Part shown: piece by piece, positions 45,975 through 57,935 of the stretch | Layout: each line of letters opens with the position of its first letter | Position numbering within the stretch: the first letter of the stretch is position 1 | Source of the DNA: Blasia pusilla | Taxonomy: Eukaryota > Marchantiophyta > Marchantiopsida > Blasiales | Length of the DNA: 64,000 nucleotides | Direction: 5' to 3' | NCBI GenBank assembly: GCA_050084515.1 | Contig: CM114274.1 | Coordinates: 30,876,001 to 30,940,000, forward strand | Translations under genes and position numbers: made by a program | Notes under the pieces: generated by a model | Told to the model about the DNA's origin: nothing | What the model saw: the letters and a program-made list of their open reading frames with translations, nothing else | Databases searched by the model: none

Positions 45975-47557
45975 ATTATCGTTCGTATACACATTTCTCC
46001 ACAACATACATCGTTGTCAACGAACAGACACAAACACGCACAGTCTCATGCTAACTCATGGTATCCACACAACAAGATGAGAAGTACCAAAATATCTCCA
46101 ATCGCCCCCTAGCTGGTGGTTAGGTTCCTCTAAGTCCATATAGCCATTATCCATACTTATCATGACATATATCTCTCGGACGCTAAGAGCAAAAAGGTTG
46201 GGTGCTCATGTGGCCCCATCGTTAGTCACCTTCTTGTCATCCATGTCAAAGATTCAAGTCAAAATCTAGAACTACCTACTCTATGTACATATGGGGCACA
46301 TCCATTGTCCTTGAGGAATCTTAGTGAGAGATGGCGTCAGACATGCCATATACCACCCTCTCGAACACCTATCATAGACTAACATAGTGGCTCCACCACG
46401 AGCAGAACCATACAACATACATCGCAAGCCTGCAAGAACTACTACTAAGCTCTAATCAACTGGACCTTCAATGTTAGGAAGGTGACATGACACACAATTA
46501 TGCATATGGTCCTTCCAAACCATACCATTGCGTCCCTCCAATAAGAGAACACCACATGGCAAAATCTCACTCACTCTCAAGATAGTACACCATGCAGTCA
46601 CATCCAACGTCGTGGTGTCGTCTGTTGCAAGTAGACATATTCTTCTTGATGAAACCTCTTGATAGTCGGTCGATAATCACCTCCTTGAATAGTCACATAC
46701 CTCAACGTATCCCCATGTTGCACAATCGCCAAGTTCTCAAACGCCATGGATATCACTCTCCGAAATAACTCAGCCATTTGAGAACATGCTTGCATCCATA
46801 CATCAGGGTCATCAAGATTCAACACCTCACCAACATCTCAACGAATAGCCGTAGGTAAATCCGGATCTCTGCCATAAAGTAGCAAGTACGGTGAGAAAGA
46901 CGCTAAGGATGACTGCGTGCTGAATCTGTATCCCATCACCAACCACTACAATTGGAGGTCCCAATCTCCTATGTGACCTCTCTGCAAGCTATACTTATGT
47001 AATCCTCTCTTCACCGTCTACACAACCCTCTCTGCTAGTCCATCCGCCTCCAAGTGATCTCGCAAAGTATTGCGGTGATCGATCGGCACCTGATCACTCA
47101 AGGCCTAAAACTCCCCGCAAAACTCTGTACCCTGGTCTGTCAATATCTCAGATGATGTGTTGTAATGACTCAACACTCAATCTAGGAAGGCATACGCTAC
47201 TCCCTTACTCACTTTGTCAGGCAATACAACCAACTCTATCCACTCCGAGAAGTGTTCGACCATCACCAACACATAACGACTATAGCGTTCCGTCAAAGGT
47301 AAAGATCTTGCAAAATCCAAACTCCATCTTCAACCTAAACTCATGATCGAAAGTGGATGCAACTCTGGATTCGGAGCATTAAACAATACTCGGACTATTT
47401 ACACACCATGCATCGGCAACAAACTGTTGAATGTCAATCTACATGCCTCGCTACCGATACAATATCTGGAGCAAGTTGTACATCCGATTCACTCCAAAAT
47501 GACGCAACTCCTCGTGGGCATGACGCACCAAACGTGCTCTTTGTGAAGGATGAGGCA
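45975..47557 (-). pseudogene. Ty3 internal region: integrase and decayed PHD finger, minus strand
   Basis: Minus strand from 47557: integrase zinc-finger region, core (47340-47060, with frameshifts), the C-terminal part (MLNLDDPDVWMQAC, RFHQEEYVYLQQ) and a PHD finger that has lost several zinc ligands (CMLY, YDRC, RGWYMAC, then CPIC). Then the tail and purine tract (GGGGGCGATTGG) and a U5-like block (45975-46110) just inside the LTR. The left half of a head-to-head pair with the copy starting at 47558. Confidence 0.8.
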
Positions 47558-49381
47558 GTATACGTAAAGGTAGAGGCTATTTCAAGCATTCCACGCCCTA
47601 CAGATGTGAGTCGAGTTTGTGCATTCATGGGATTGGCAAACTTCTATCGACGGTACGTCAAGGGTTTGATTGCGACGTTGCAAATCTTGCTGACCAAGGT
47701 GGATCATGAGTGATATTGGGGGGAAGAACAAAAGAGAGCATTTTAGTTGCTCAAGGATAAATTGACATCCGTGCCCATATTGAAGAGACCAATCAGGGGA
47801 CGTCCTTTTCAATTGCATACTGATTGGAGCATGTTGGGGCTTGGAGCCGTGCTCATCCAACATGACGATGATGTTAGAGAGTTCATGGTGGCTTACACTA
47901 GTCGCTCGAACAACGCTGCAGAAGCAAAGTATAGCTCGTATGAGGGTGAGTGCTTGGCTATAGTGTAGGCTGTCGTATATTTCAGGTGTTATCTATTCAG
48001 CAATCCCTTAACCATCATTATTGATCATCAGCCACTTAAGTGGTTGATGGAGTTCGACAAGCTTATAGGGAAGCTTGCGAGGTGGGGTCTTTTGTTCTAG
48101 GAGTATGACTTCCAAGTGGTGCATAGACCTGGGATGATGAACCAGGATGCAGATGGTTTGAGCCGTAATCCATGCGCGAGCAGCGAGATGCAATTGGAGC
48201 TCGTTGGCATGGTGAGGGTGATGAGGAGTTGGTGCCAAGATGGCACGCATCAGCCTATTTGGGCTTGTTGGCTATGGAGCCAGATTGTTAAAACTTTGAT
48301 GGCGAGGTCTGATGGAGAGTCCTTAGATCCAGAGGTCGGTGAGAAGATGACATGTGGCCAAGACATTCATGACGATGGAGTGGTCTTGGAGTACCTGCGT
48401 ATTGGCAGCATTGCAAGCATAGTGGGTACTAGAGAACGAGATTGGATCCTACAACGAGCCTGACAGTTTTGGTGGGAGGAGACACATGTGTTGCAAGGTT
48501 GGGAGGATGGTAGAGTACGTGTGGTGCCTCATCCTTCAGAGAGAGCACGTTTGGTGCGTCATGCCCAAGAGGAGTTGGTTCATTTTGGAGTGAAGCGGAT
48601 GTACAACTTGCCCTAGATACAGTATTGGTGGCGAGGCATGCAGACTGACATTCAATAGTTTGATGCTAGGTGCATGGTGTGTGATCAAGTGCGAGCATCG
48701 TTCAATGCTCCAACTCACGATTGCATCCACTTTTGATCATGGGTTTAGGTTCTGAGATGGAGTTTGGATTTTTTGAACCTTTACCTTTGACGGAGCGCCA
48801 TAGTTGTTATGTGTTGGTGATGGTCGAGCACTTCTCGAAGTGGATAGAGTTGGTTGCATTGCTTGACAAAGCGAGTGAGGGAGTAGCATATGCCTTCCTA
48901 GATCAAGTGCTGAGTCATTATGGCACACCAACTCAAGTGTTGACAAACCAAGGTATAGAGTTTCGCAGGGAGTTTCAGGCCTTGTGTGATCAAACGTTGA
49001 TCGAAAGCCAGATTTATCTACGGCCATTTGTTGAGATGTTGGTGAGGTGTTGAACCTTGATGATCCCGATGTTTGCGCACCATGTTGAGTGCCTGAGATT
49101 TTTCCATCTGGTGTTCTTTTATTGGAGGGATGCGATGATATGGTTTGGAAGGATCATGTGCGAATCGTGCGCCACGTTACCTTCCTAACATTGACAATAC
49201 TATTGATCCGAGCTTAGCTGTAGTTCCTACAAGCTTGCGATGTATGTTGTGTGGTTCCGCCTGTAGTGCGACCACTATGCTAGTTTGTGATGGGTGTTCA
49301 ACATGATGGCATATGGCATGTTTGACGCCACCTCTCACTAGGGTTCCTCAGGAACGATGGATGTGTCCCAAATGTACATAG
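47558..49381 (+). pseudogene. Ty3 internal region: RT end, RNase H, integrase, PHD finger
   Basis: Starts mid reverse transcriptase (ISSIPRPTDVSRV, FMGLANFYRRYVKG), then RNase H (LHTDWSMLGLGAVL, AYTSRSNNAAEAKYSSYEGECLAIV, DHQPLKWLMEF, VVHRPGMMNQDADGLSRNP). Integrase zinc finger (about 48530-48720: LVRHAQEELVHF) and core (LPLTERHSCYVLVMVEHFSKW, FLDQVLSHYGTPTQVL) follow. About 100 codons of the core end are deleted near 49030-49085. The C-terminal PHD finger (49241-49375: CMLC, CDGC, WH, AC, CPKC) keeps all eight zinc ligands with one TGA inside. Best-preserved copy here, but interrupted by several stops. Confidence 0.88.
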
Positions 49382-49692
49382 AGTAGGTAGTTCTAGATTC
49401 CGACTTATGTTTGTGACGTGGATGACAAGAAGGCGACAAACGATGGGGGCCATATGAGCAACCCAACCTTTTTGCTCTTAGCGCCGAGAGATGTATGTCA
49501 TGGTAGGTAGGGATAGATGGCTATCTAGAGTTAGAGGTATCTAACTACCAGCTAGGGGGGCGATTAAATATATTTTGGTACTTCTCCTCTCCTTGTTTGG
49601 ATGCCATGAGTTGGCAAGGGATGGTGTGTGTTTGTGTGTATGTTTGTTGACACCGATGTATGTTGTGTAACAATGTGTATGCGCACGATAAT

Positions 49693-50316
49693 TATCATGA
49701 GTTTTAGGATAGATCGTCGAGATCTAGTAGATTGCCTTATATTGGAGAACAACCTCAAGAGAGCAAGGATGACTTGCTGAGGCCATAAGTAACCTAAGAG
49801 AGCAGGTTTCCCCTTTGTTTCGGCTCATTTGGAGCCATATAGAGAAACTAAATCTTTCAGGTAGGTTTCCATTTGGAATAAAGTTGAGTTTCCACATTGG
49901 GATGTGGTCCTTGACCCACTACAGCAGGTCAAGAGCTAAGGAGATGACTTGCAAGCATAGGTTACCAAGGAGAGAGCTTGGAAGAGAGAAGGGGGTTTAC
50001 CTCCAAGAGAGAGAGCTTGAGAGCTCCTTCTCTCTTTGTTGAACCTCTTGGCATCAGGCGGCGGAGCTATGGTCCTCCTTGCCTTGTGTGTGTAACCCAA
50101 GCCTCTCATTAGGAGAGTGGGTTTGGTTAAACATGAGAGAGTGCACACCATGGAGTGCTTGTTGTGAGATGTTGAGAGAGATTTCAATGATTTAATTGGA
50201 GAGGGACTTCTCGTCTCGTTGTTTGGATGCCATGAGTTAGCATGGGATGGTGTGTGTTTGTGTGTATGTTTGTTGACAACGATGTATTTTGTGTAGCGAT
50301 GTGTATGCGCACGACA
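49693..50316 (+). mobile_element. Ty3 3' LTR (about 624 bp), plus strand
   Basis: It starts TATCATGAGTTTTAGG (a mutated TGTCACGTC.TTTAGG) and ends GTATGCGCACGACA at 50316. Just left of it a purine tract (CTAGGGGGGCGATTAAA, about 49552) and a U5-like block (49565-49692) precede the LTR, as in the minus-strand copy. The GAGA-rich segment is at 49970-50030. It belongs to the element at 47558-49381. Confidence 0.75.
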
Positions 50317-50324
50317 ATGTCTAT

Positions 50325-50492
50325 GAGAGATTGATGTCTCAATTGGATAGTGTACACATTGAAATTGATAGATTGGAGAGAACCATGAATCCCAACTCTA
50401 CTGCTAGTCTGAAGGAAGCACAAGCTCAATTCAAGGACTTTAGAGCAGAAGTTGAGCCTTTGATAAAGACCAACCCCACGCTCCAACATTAG
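50325..50492 (+). pseudogene. Coding-like fragment abutting the LTR end
   Basis: Right after the LTR end the frame reads VYERLMSQLDSVHIEIDRL then ERTMNPNSTASLKEAQAQFK to LIKTNPTLQH and a stop. It is an amphipathic, coil-forming, well-composed protein tail, unlike chance ORFs nearby. The first residues of the longer ORF come from LTR sequence. It may be the last exon of a host gene cut off by the retroelement. Family not recognised. Confidence 0.4.
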
Positions 50493-53400
50493 GCTCTTAT
50501 CATTCAATCTATGTTATGGCACTAAACTACACCTATAATAGCCATACATATTAGGCTAACTATTAGCATATTGACTATCCTTTCTGTTCTTCATCATAAT
50601 AACTCTTCATCTTACTAGCTTTCCACCAGTTTTCTTAATGCTCAATTTCCTCTTCTATGCAGATGCTTCCTACATACTCTCGTCTTAAGTTATATCTTCT
50701 ATTTTCTCTGTAGTACACACTCACAAATGTCTATCAAGAAATTTCACATAGATTAAACAACTTCATCAAGTACTTGTCATAGTTTCGAAATTTGCATATA
50801 TTTTATATCTTCTTCATCTCATATTTTATGATGCTAGAGTCTTCAATTTGAGAAAGAAATTAAAGGAGGACGAGACACAAGACGAATGAGCCAAGATGTA
50901 AGCAAGAAAAACAATTAAGTGTTGAATAGTAATTGCCCATTTCCGAGTAAGTTCAGTGCAACTACTCAAAGGAGAGCTCTATATTGCAGCAGAATTTTGT
51001 AGAGGATAAATAGCGCTTCAAACACAGTGGCTCACAAACGCGTCGAAGAGAGTGGGCCACAAAGATTTCGCAAGGGTTAACGTGTAGCAACTGAGCTGAA
51101 CCTTGCTACCATCTTTGGATTCACATATACAAAGGCAAGACACAACATAAGCCTTCACGAGGAGGCAAGAGAGGTAGATACAACCGTGCACATTCATGCC
51201 TCAAGATCATAAGAATTCCATACAAAAATTCCTATCCATGCACCTACATTTTTGTGTAACCTTGATCGGGCTATGGGTTGAGACGCATTTCCATGTTCTC
51301 GCCTACACGTCCTTTTTTGGACATTCATGGATTGGATTTTTGAATCATTTTTTGACGATCCTTGGTTGGAATTGGATGCAAAAATTTGAAGTGATGGATT
51401 CCGAAGTGGCTGCTTCCTTGAGTCCTTCTTTTTGTGGCGGATTTCACCCTTTACAAGCATTTCATTTTTTATATGCCGAGTTGTTTTTGAGCTTCCTTCC
51501 TTCACAACTCATCGTGTGGTTCGCTTACGTTGCAACACCTTGTGGTTATGCGCTGATCACTATTCATTCTTCAAAATTTTTTAAGAGTAGTAATTTAATG
51601 GGTTCTAAGAAATTATTTGTACTATTAACAAAACATATGGGGTTATTATAAGTAGGAGGATGAAATGAAAGAAAACTATAAGAAATAAAGCACCAAAATT
51701 AGTTTGAATTTCTTAGACAAGTTCAAATAATTTTGTGAGGTGTCGCAAGAGAGGCCTTGGCAAGGGATCACTGTATGGATATGCTTAGCATGGGTTTTCT
51801 TAACAATATGAACTAAAAGACACAAATTATTCTCTTTCTAATTATCCCATTATTTTTTCTTATTGTTCACTTGAGATTAATAAATATAACATAAATAAAT
51901 TAAATTTTGATCTAAATAATAAAATACTTTCTTCTTCCACTAAGATTATTTTTTAAATTTATTTAAATAAAATAAAATATTATTTTATTTTTTTCTATTA
52001 TCCTACTATTTTTTTATACATAAGATCGGAATATAGACATAGATAGACACCATATGGATATATGGATGAGCCTCGTCCAAAAATAAGTGTACTTTTCATT
52101 GGGGCTTAAAATGTTATGTAGCTCCAACGTACGATATCCTCATTTCCTATACATATTGACGTATGTTTGAAGCTTTGGATACGTGGACCGAGGCGCTCTA
52201 TGCCAATGGATACCTTAGGAGGTGGGCCCTATCCATGCTTCTCACCAGGTCTGGAAAGGAACCATGGTCTTAGAGACTTCCACCTCCGGACTTTACATCA
52301 GTGCATATGAGGAGTCCAATTATGTGGTCTTAAAAGGTAGGTGTTAAGCCTATCCCAAAGGACTTTTCTATATGTATAACTAAAAGAAATAATATAATAT
52401 TATTAAATTCCTACAAGGTACAATTTTTTTGTCTTATTTTAAATGTAGTTTAAAAACATTACGGAATCTAAAATAAAACACTCTTTCAGAATTTCATTTT
52501 TGAAAATTATTTGCATTCTAATGTTGAAAATTATGACCCCAAATATAATGAAAATTTTTAAATAAAATTGGGTAGTGTTTATGTGCTGGAGTTGTGAATG
52601 TGTTCTCACATGTCCACAATTACATTTGATTCTAAAAACATAAAATTTTAATTCTTAATAAGCATTTTAAGAAAATGGAAGTTGGTTATTGAGTTTGGTG
52701 AGAAAAGGTCACGCTAGTTTCATTTCCTTCGTCATTTATATTGTTATGGGAGAATGTCTTCTTAATTTTCAAACACATGTGTATGCCACGTGGCAACAGA
52801 GAAAATATTTCACATGTTACATGTAGAGGCGAAAAAAAATATTTGAATTTGTATGCGACATCATTAATACCTTAGGAAACTCTACATTAAAACACCATTT
52901 TTATTTCCAGTGCACATTACTAGTATTTTTCTTATTTATCTCATTCTTAATCTTACATTACATGATTCACAAAAATTAAAAAAACATTTTTTTATTACCC
53001 TTCAGGAATTTCCCTCATAACAATAATATAGAGCCAATTGAGAAATTATGCTTCAAGAAAAATTAGGCGTGTGTATCAAACCGCATCGTATCGGCCAACT
53101 ACTCCCGATTCCTGAATCGCCCATCCCTCTTTCCAGAAGGATGTACCGTCCAAGCCGGCCCCGCCGGATGGACCTCCGACCTCGATCCATCCAGCCCAGC
53201 ATCTAGGAACCTTGTGCTGCTGGAAGCTTCCAGCACGCAGCAAAACTTTGAGCCGACTCGGCCGATGGAATGACACATTGTCAACTCTACTCAGCGTCCA
53301 TGAGGACAGTTGGAATGTCGCCAGGGATTGACTCAGGAAAGTAGCATCGGTCACGACGAGTAGTTTGTTGGTAACGTTGAATCTTTCTCGAGGCTTGACC

Positions 53401-53640
53401 AACGTGACAATTAGTGGTTGAGCTCAGCTCGTACACTTTGAGGGTCGCCTACTTTCGGCACATCCTTAAGTTGGTGGGGTTGGCACTACCCCCTTCTGCA
53501 GTCGGTCGCCCAGTGGAACTTCTGGAATTAATGGGAATTCCACAAAGTAACGCTGACTTCAACCCCAAGACGAATTATGAATCGATTTGGACCCGGTCAC
53601 GGATGGAGCCAGGGCCAGGTCCAGTCACGGTCCTGGAAGA
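50493..53640. other. AT-rich intergenic DNA
   Basis: The 151-codon plus-strand ORF at 51196-51651 is Phe/Leu/His-rich with hydrophobic runs but no recognisable domain. A possible Helitron 3' end (GTGCACATTACTAG|T) lies at about 52922. GC rises after 53050 toward the P450 gene; an ORF at 53414-53833 in that upstream region is unsupported. Confidence 0.4.
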
Positions 53641-53650
53641 CCTGACGAGG

Positions 53651-53660
53651 ACTTATATGT
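53651..53660 (+). promoter_or_regulatory. Weak TATA-like site upstream of the P450
   Basis: ACTTATATGT lies about 240 bp before the P450 start codon in GC-balanced DNA. It is the only TATA-like word in that stretch, and a weak match. Confidence 0.25.
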
Positions 53661-53898
53661 ATGGAAGTGTGCGATCGGTACTCTGTTCCGGACTGTCTGT
53701 TCCGGGGTGTTCTCTGTTGAGGAGAGAGTCAGGGCTTTATCCATCATACACTTCAGAGCAGAGCCCTTTGAGTGATCGGTTCAATTTGTTTGCAGAGGGT
53801 AGAGGTGGGTTGGTTGGATTCGAAAGTGGATGACTTTCCCGTACCGTAGTTCCACACAAAAATTCAATCTGACGGGTTGGTCTATTTGAGTCGGCACG

Positions 53899-55436
53899 AT
53901 GGCGGACTCTGAGACGATGTCGACTGAGGAGATGGTAACGGACAGTCCCAGCATGATTCCGTGGATGTGGATCGTCACGGCCGTTGTGATTATGGTAGTG
54001 ACTTTCATCGTGCAGAAGATTTTCTTCTCCAAACCGAAGCTCAACATGCCGCCAACTCCGAAAGGTCTTCCAATCGTCGGGACGATGCTGAAAACCAGGG
54101 GGCCAAAAACTCACAAGATTTTGATCGATATTGCCAAGGAATTCGGGCCCCTGTACGCCCTGAAGACAGGATTCAAGTACTTCATCATAGTTACCTCACC
54201 GGAGATCGCCCACGAAGCCCTTATCAAAGAAGGTGCGATTTGGTCATCTCGTCCGAAGCTATTGTCGCGATTGAACTTCACAGGATGGCGGAGTGTCAAC
54301 TCTGCTTTGTACGGTACCTACTGGCGCGGGGTTCGCAAGAACTTGGTGACCCAGGTGCTTTCCTCTTCCAAAGTTGCGTCGTTTGCGCCTTTCCGCGAAG
54401 AGGAGCTCAACAATATGATCGTGAGGATGAAGGAGGAGGCGAAGAATAATGATAACGTCGTGGGTATTCTCTCTCACTGCCGATTCGTCGTCTTCAGCAT
54501 TTTGTTGCATGTCTGCTTTGGCAATCGATTTGATGCTCCCACTATCGCTGAGCTGGACGCTATTCTGCGCCGACTTCTCAGCATCCTGGCTCCACAAGTG
54601 ATCGATTTTCTTCCAATCATCCAACGATTCTCCAAGAAACACAAGACGGAATGCCAGGAGTTGCTCGGTCGCATGAGGAGAATTTTTGGTCCCATAATCG
54701 AGGAGCACCGAAAGCTCAGAGACTCAGGCGCTCCTGTGGGAGACTACGTTGACTCGCTCATCGTTCTTCAGAAGGAGATGAACCTGGTGGAGACCGACAT
54801 TCTGGGTCTGCTCGGAGAAGTGCTCACGGCAGGGACAGACACCACTGCCAACTCCTTGAATGGACCATGGGCAATGTGGTCATGCGACCAGACATCCAGA
54901 ACAGATTGCACGACGAGATCCAGAGAGTGACCGGCGGAAGAACTGTCGGGGAATCCGATATCCAGAAAATGCCTTACCTCCAAGCGGTGGTCAAGGAATC
55001 TCTCAGGAAGCACCCTCCCTTGCCTTTCGGCATCACTCACGGAGTCAGTCAACAGACCAAGCTCAGGGGCTATGATATTCCCGAGGACGCCATGGTCATT
55101 TTCCACATTCAAGCCATGCAGAATGACCCGACTATCTGGAAGGATCCCGAGGTTTTCGACCCTGAGCGGTTCCTCAACGACAACCCGAACTACGACATGA
55201 CTGGATCGCATGGACCTAAGAGCTTGGAGTTCATACCGTTCGGAGCGGGTCGCCGGATTTGCCCCGGATTGAGCCTGGGCCTCACCCACGCCCATCTCAT
55301 TCTGGCTCGCCTCATCCAGACCTTCGAGTTTTCCAGAGTGAATCCCGACCAAGACGTGGATTTCTCCGAGAAGCTCGAGTTCACAATCCTTATGATCAAT
55401 CCTCTCAAGACTCGCATCAAGGTTCGCTCCTCATAG
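53899..55436 (+). pseudogene. CYP77-like cytochrome P450 with a one-base frameshift
   Basis: Residues 1-343 lie in one frame (53899-54930) and the rest in the next (overlap 54867-55436). Homology moves frame at about 54857, where SL should be followed by EWTMGN: TTGAATGG appears to lack one G of TTGGAATGG. Read through, the protein is about 512 residues, normal for a plant P450. Features: an N-terminal anchor (MIPWMWIVTAVVIMVVTFIV), a Pro hinge (PPTPKGLPIVG), ALYGTYWRGVRKN (C-helix), AGTDTT (I-helix oxygen-binding), KESLR (ExxR), DPERF, and the haem loop FGAGRRICPG with its Cys ligand. C-helix and following stretches look most like CYP77 (midchain fatty-acid hydroxylase/epoxidase family), by recall. 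No intron. All motifs are intact, so the shift is either recent or a sequencing error. Confidence 0.85.
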
Positions 55437-56560
55437 ATCCAACATGCGTAGCACCTGATGAATTACTCTGGACAGATTCATTTTCATTTGTATATTGAAT
55501 CCGCTGACCGACCCTCGACAAATCGGCACTGATGGCTCATATACTTCCAAGAGCAGCTTGAAGGTATTAAAGATTCATCTAGACTAGCTTACCGCGACAC
55601 CTTCATATCCAAATTTTTACACTGGATCGAAATCAGGCGGTTTTCTTCATTCTTGAATATGAAGGCAGAGCCCGTGAACGACACCAACAGCGGGGACTTT
55701 TCCTTGATTCGAGCACCACGGTTCTTGTAGATCAGATCGTTCACTTGGTTCTTTCCTAGCGCATAGAAATTCTGAGGACTTAATGCGGATAGTTAGAAAG
55801 ATGAGGTCCTGTCTTATAATCTATAGATCGTTTTCTTGTATAAAACCCGTTCCTTAGCAGGAGTTAAATTGGTATTTTTTATTCTAGGGATTTTCGTAAC
55901 GATTTGATCGATGAAACCCTACGGCGATCGGTCAATTTTCGTAGCAGGCACTTTCGCTGAACTCTTGGGAGCTCACCTGTCCGATGAATATTTGTTATCT
56001 AATGGTTCTGACATCGAAAGTAACTGCCGATCAACACAAACAAGTTCAGACATCGCGAGTAATGGCTTGCCGTTTAACTCCATAAACCACCAGTTAATTC
56101 GGCAGCTGAACACCGTCGCTACAGTGTGGAGCTTGCGGAGTGCAGCCAACCTATTAAACACTCAGACACCAACAATACCACACGCGTTTCATGACGTAAA
56201 TCATCCAATCGTTGAAAACAGGGGTCGGATGGTTTGTCCTCCTACCTCACCTGTAATTCCAAAACGGATCTTTTTGTGAGCTGCTCAACAGTCTTGCGTA
56301 TGTTGAGATTATGAGAGCTCTGGTTCTATAAGTGAAAAATCACTACAGCCAGGGTGTTGTGACCTAGGTCTAATTGCAGGATTTGGCGATTTATTTATCT
56401 TCTTTACAGGAGGCAAAGGCATTGGATCTCCCTATTTCAGGAATTCTTTGCAATGATTCACAAGCTGTTTTCTTTCTCCTTTGCTTTTGTCTAGTTCTTT
56501 GATGGTTTGAGATTGTATGAAGTCTTGGATTTACATAAATCTAGTTTTGACTTTTCCATA
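55437..56560. other. P450 3' flank and intergenic DNA
   Basis: No canonical AATAAA close to the stop. The 122-codon plus-strand ORF at 55911-56279 has no recognisable domain and no codon signature; unsupported. Confidence 0.4.
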
Positions 56561-56724
56561 CTAGTGGGCGGCCCCTCCATGCATTGGAATGAAGGGATTA
56601 ATCATGGACACCACATTTTTCTTGCTGTCCTTAATATAGGAAACATTTGTTTTTGCCCGGTTACCACATGCCAAACAAAGCTGTGTTTGTAAATCAAGAA
56701 GACAATCTCCAATAATAATGTAGA
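56561..56724 (-). mobile_element. Small non-autonomous Helitron (164 bp)
   Basis: On the minus strand it starts A|TCTACATTATTATTGGAGA at 56724 and ends GGGGCCGCCCACTAG|T at 56561, with a CCATGCATGG palindrome before the end. Same 5' end family as 15693 and 44432. Confidence 0.7.
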
Positions 56725-56889
56725 TATTTTTCTTGCTTTTGTAAAGGAGAAATTTTTTTCTTGCTCCCTAGTTACCACATGTCAAATAGAGAGGTGTTTG
56801 CAAATCAAGAAGGCACTCTCCCTAATTACCACATGTCAAACAGAGAGTTGTTTGCAAATCAAGAAGGCACTCTCCAATAATAATATAGA
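56725..56889 (-). mobile_element. Helitron 5' end with its subterminal segment duplicated
   Basis: A second start A|TCTATATTATTATTGG at 56889 is followed (minus strand) by two tandem copies, about 64 bp each, of the subterminal segment GGAGAGTGCCTTCTTGATTT... to ...CATGTGGTAA. A third, diverged copy is in the neighbouring element. Its own 3' end is not evident, so it may share the terminus at 56561. Confidence 0.5.
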
Positions 56890-57082
56890 TTACCACTGCC
56901 GAATGTTGCTCTCTATCTCCGTTCTTATGTCGATTTCCTTCCTTCCTTCAATTTAACTTCCACTTTCCCATTACCAAATTGTTCCCTCTATTGTATTTCC
57001 GAATTTCTCCCCCTTGCATCTACATAGAAAATCTCAATGAGAAATCGAGACGCTTCGTCTTCGCCTAGCTAATTTCTTCCCA

Positions 57083-57110
57083 CTAGTAAGACTACCCGTG
57101 CTATGGACAA
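57083..57110 (-). mobile_element. Helitron 3' end
   Basis: On the minus strand CCATAGCACGGGTAGTCTTACTAG|T ends at 57083, a typical CTAG terminus with a GC-rich segment about 10 nt before. The matching 5' end to the right was not located. Confidence 0.45.
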
Positions 57111-57388
57111 TCATAAATTCTAGTCTTAATCTAGTATTTTTTAATCTTAATCTTCATTTCACAAAATTAAAAATTTGAAGTTCTAGATTAATTCGTGTGC
57201 CTCACCTCAAGTGGGGATGACTATTCTTTCTCTCTTCGTATTACAAGTGCAATTTCTTTCTCCGTTCGCAAAGAACAGTGGTTGGGTCTTACTATCCCAA
57301 TTGAATGACCCACGATGGATCAATAGAACAAAAGCTCATGGAAGGTCATGTGACATGTGGGATCATATGCCGCATTCGTTTCTAGTGG

Positions 57389-57392
57389 GGAG

Positions 57393-57436
<44 letters not shown>

Positions 57437-57438
57437 AG
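57389..57438. repeat. (GA)n microsatellite
   Basis: A run of GA dinucleotides with two interruptions. The 91-codon ORF through it is an artefact. Confidence 0.9.
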
Positions 57439-57935
57439 AATGGGCACAATTGCAGCCTCTCTACTCTAGCGGGGAGAGGAGCATGAGGGGAGCATATGGA
57501 GCCTCTTCACAACTGATTTCTCTACTCTCCCACATCCTATATAAGGGATGACGACGTAGTCTTGTGCGTTTTGCAGCTTAGTGCTAATGACGGAGCATAG
57601 ACAACCACGAGGGAACACATTTTGGCTGCCATCTATCCTCCTCCTTGCACCCGAGGTATCTCTTGATCTATCTCTCACCTCGACCTTCTTTCCTCCGTGT
57701 AATATTCCTTTGAATCCTTTTTAGAATACAACGGTTTACCATTTAATTTTGGTGGGAAGGAGCTTTCAAGTGGTTAGAAATTGGATTATGTAAAGTTTTG
57801 TGTTTTTTTTTGTAGAGCATGACCCTTAAATGTTTCCTTTGATGGTTGTGTCATTATAGCGTAGAGGAAAAATTGAAAAAAATCTTTAACTTATAAGAAA
57901 GAGGAAGATGAAATCGAAGGTTAGCACGCAAGTTA

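Noticed and set aside
53414-53833. 139-codon ORF upstream of the P450
   Set aside because: It is in the probable promoter/leader region, with no domain; overlapping frames are also open.
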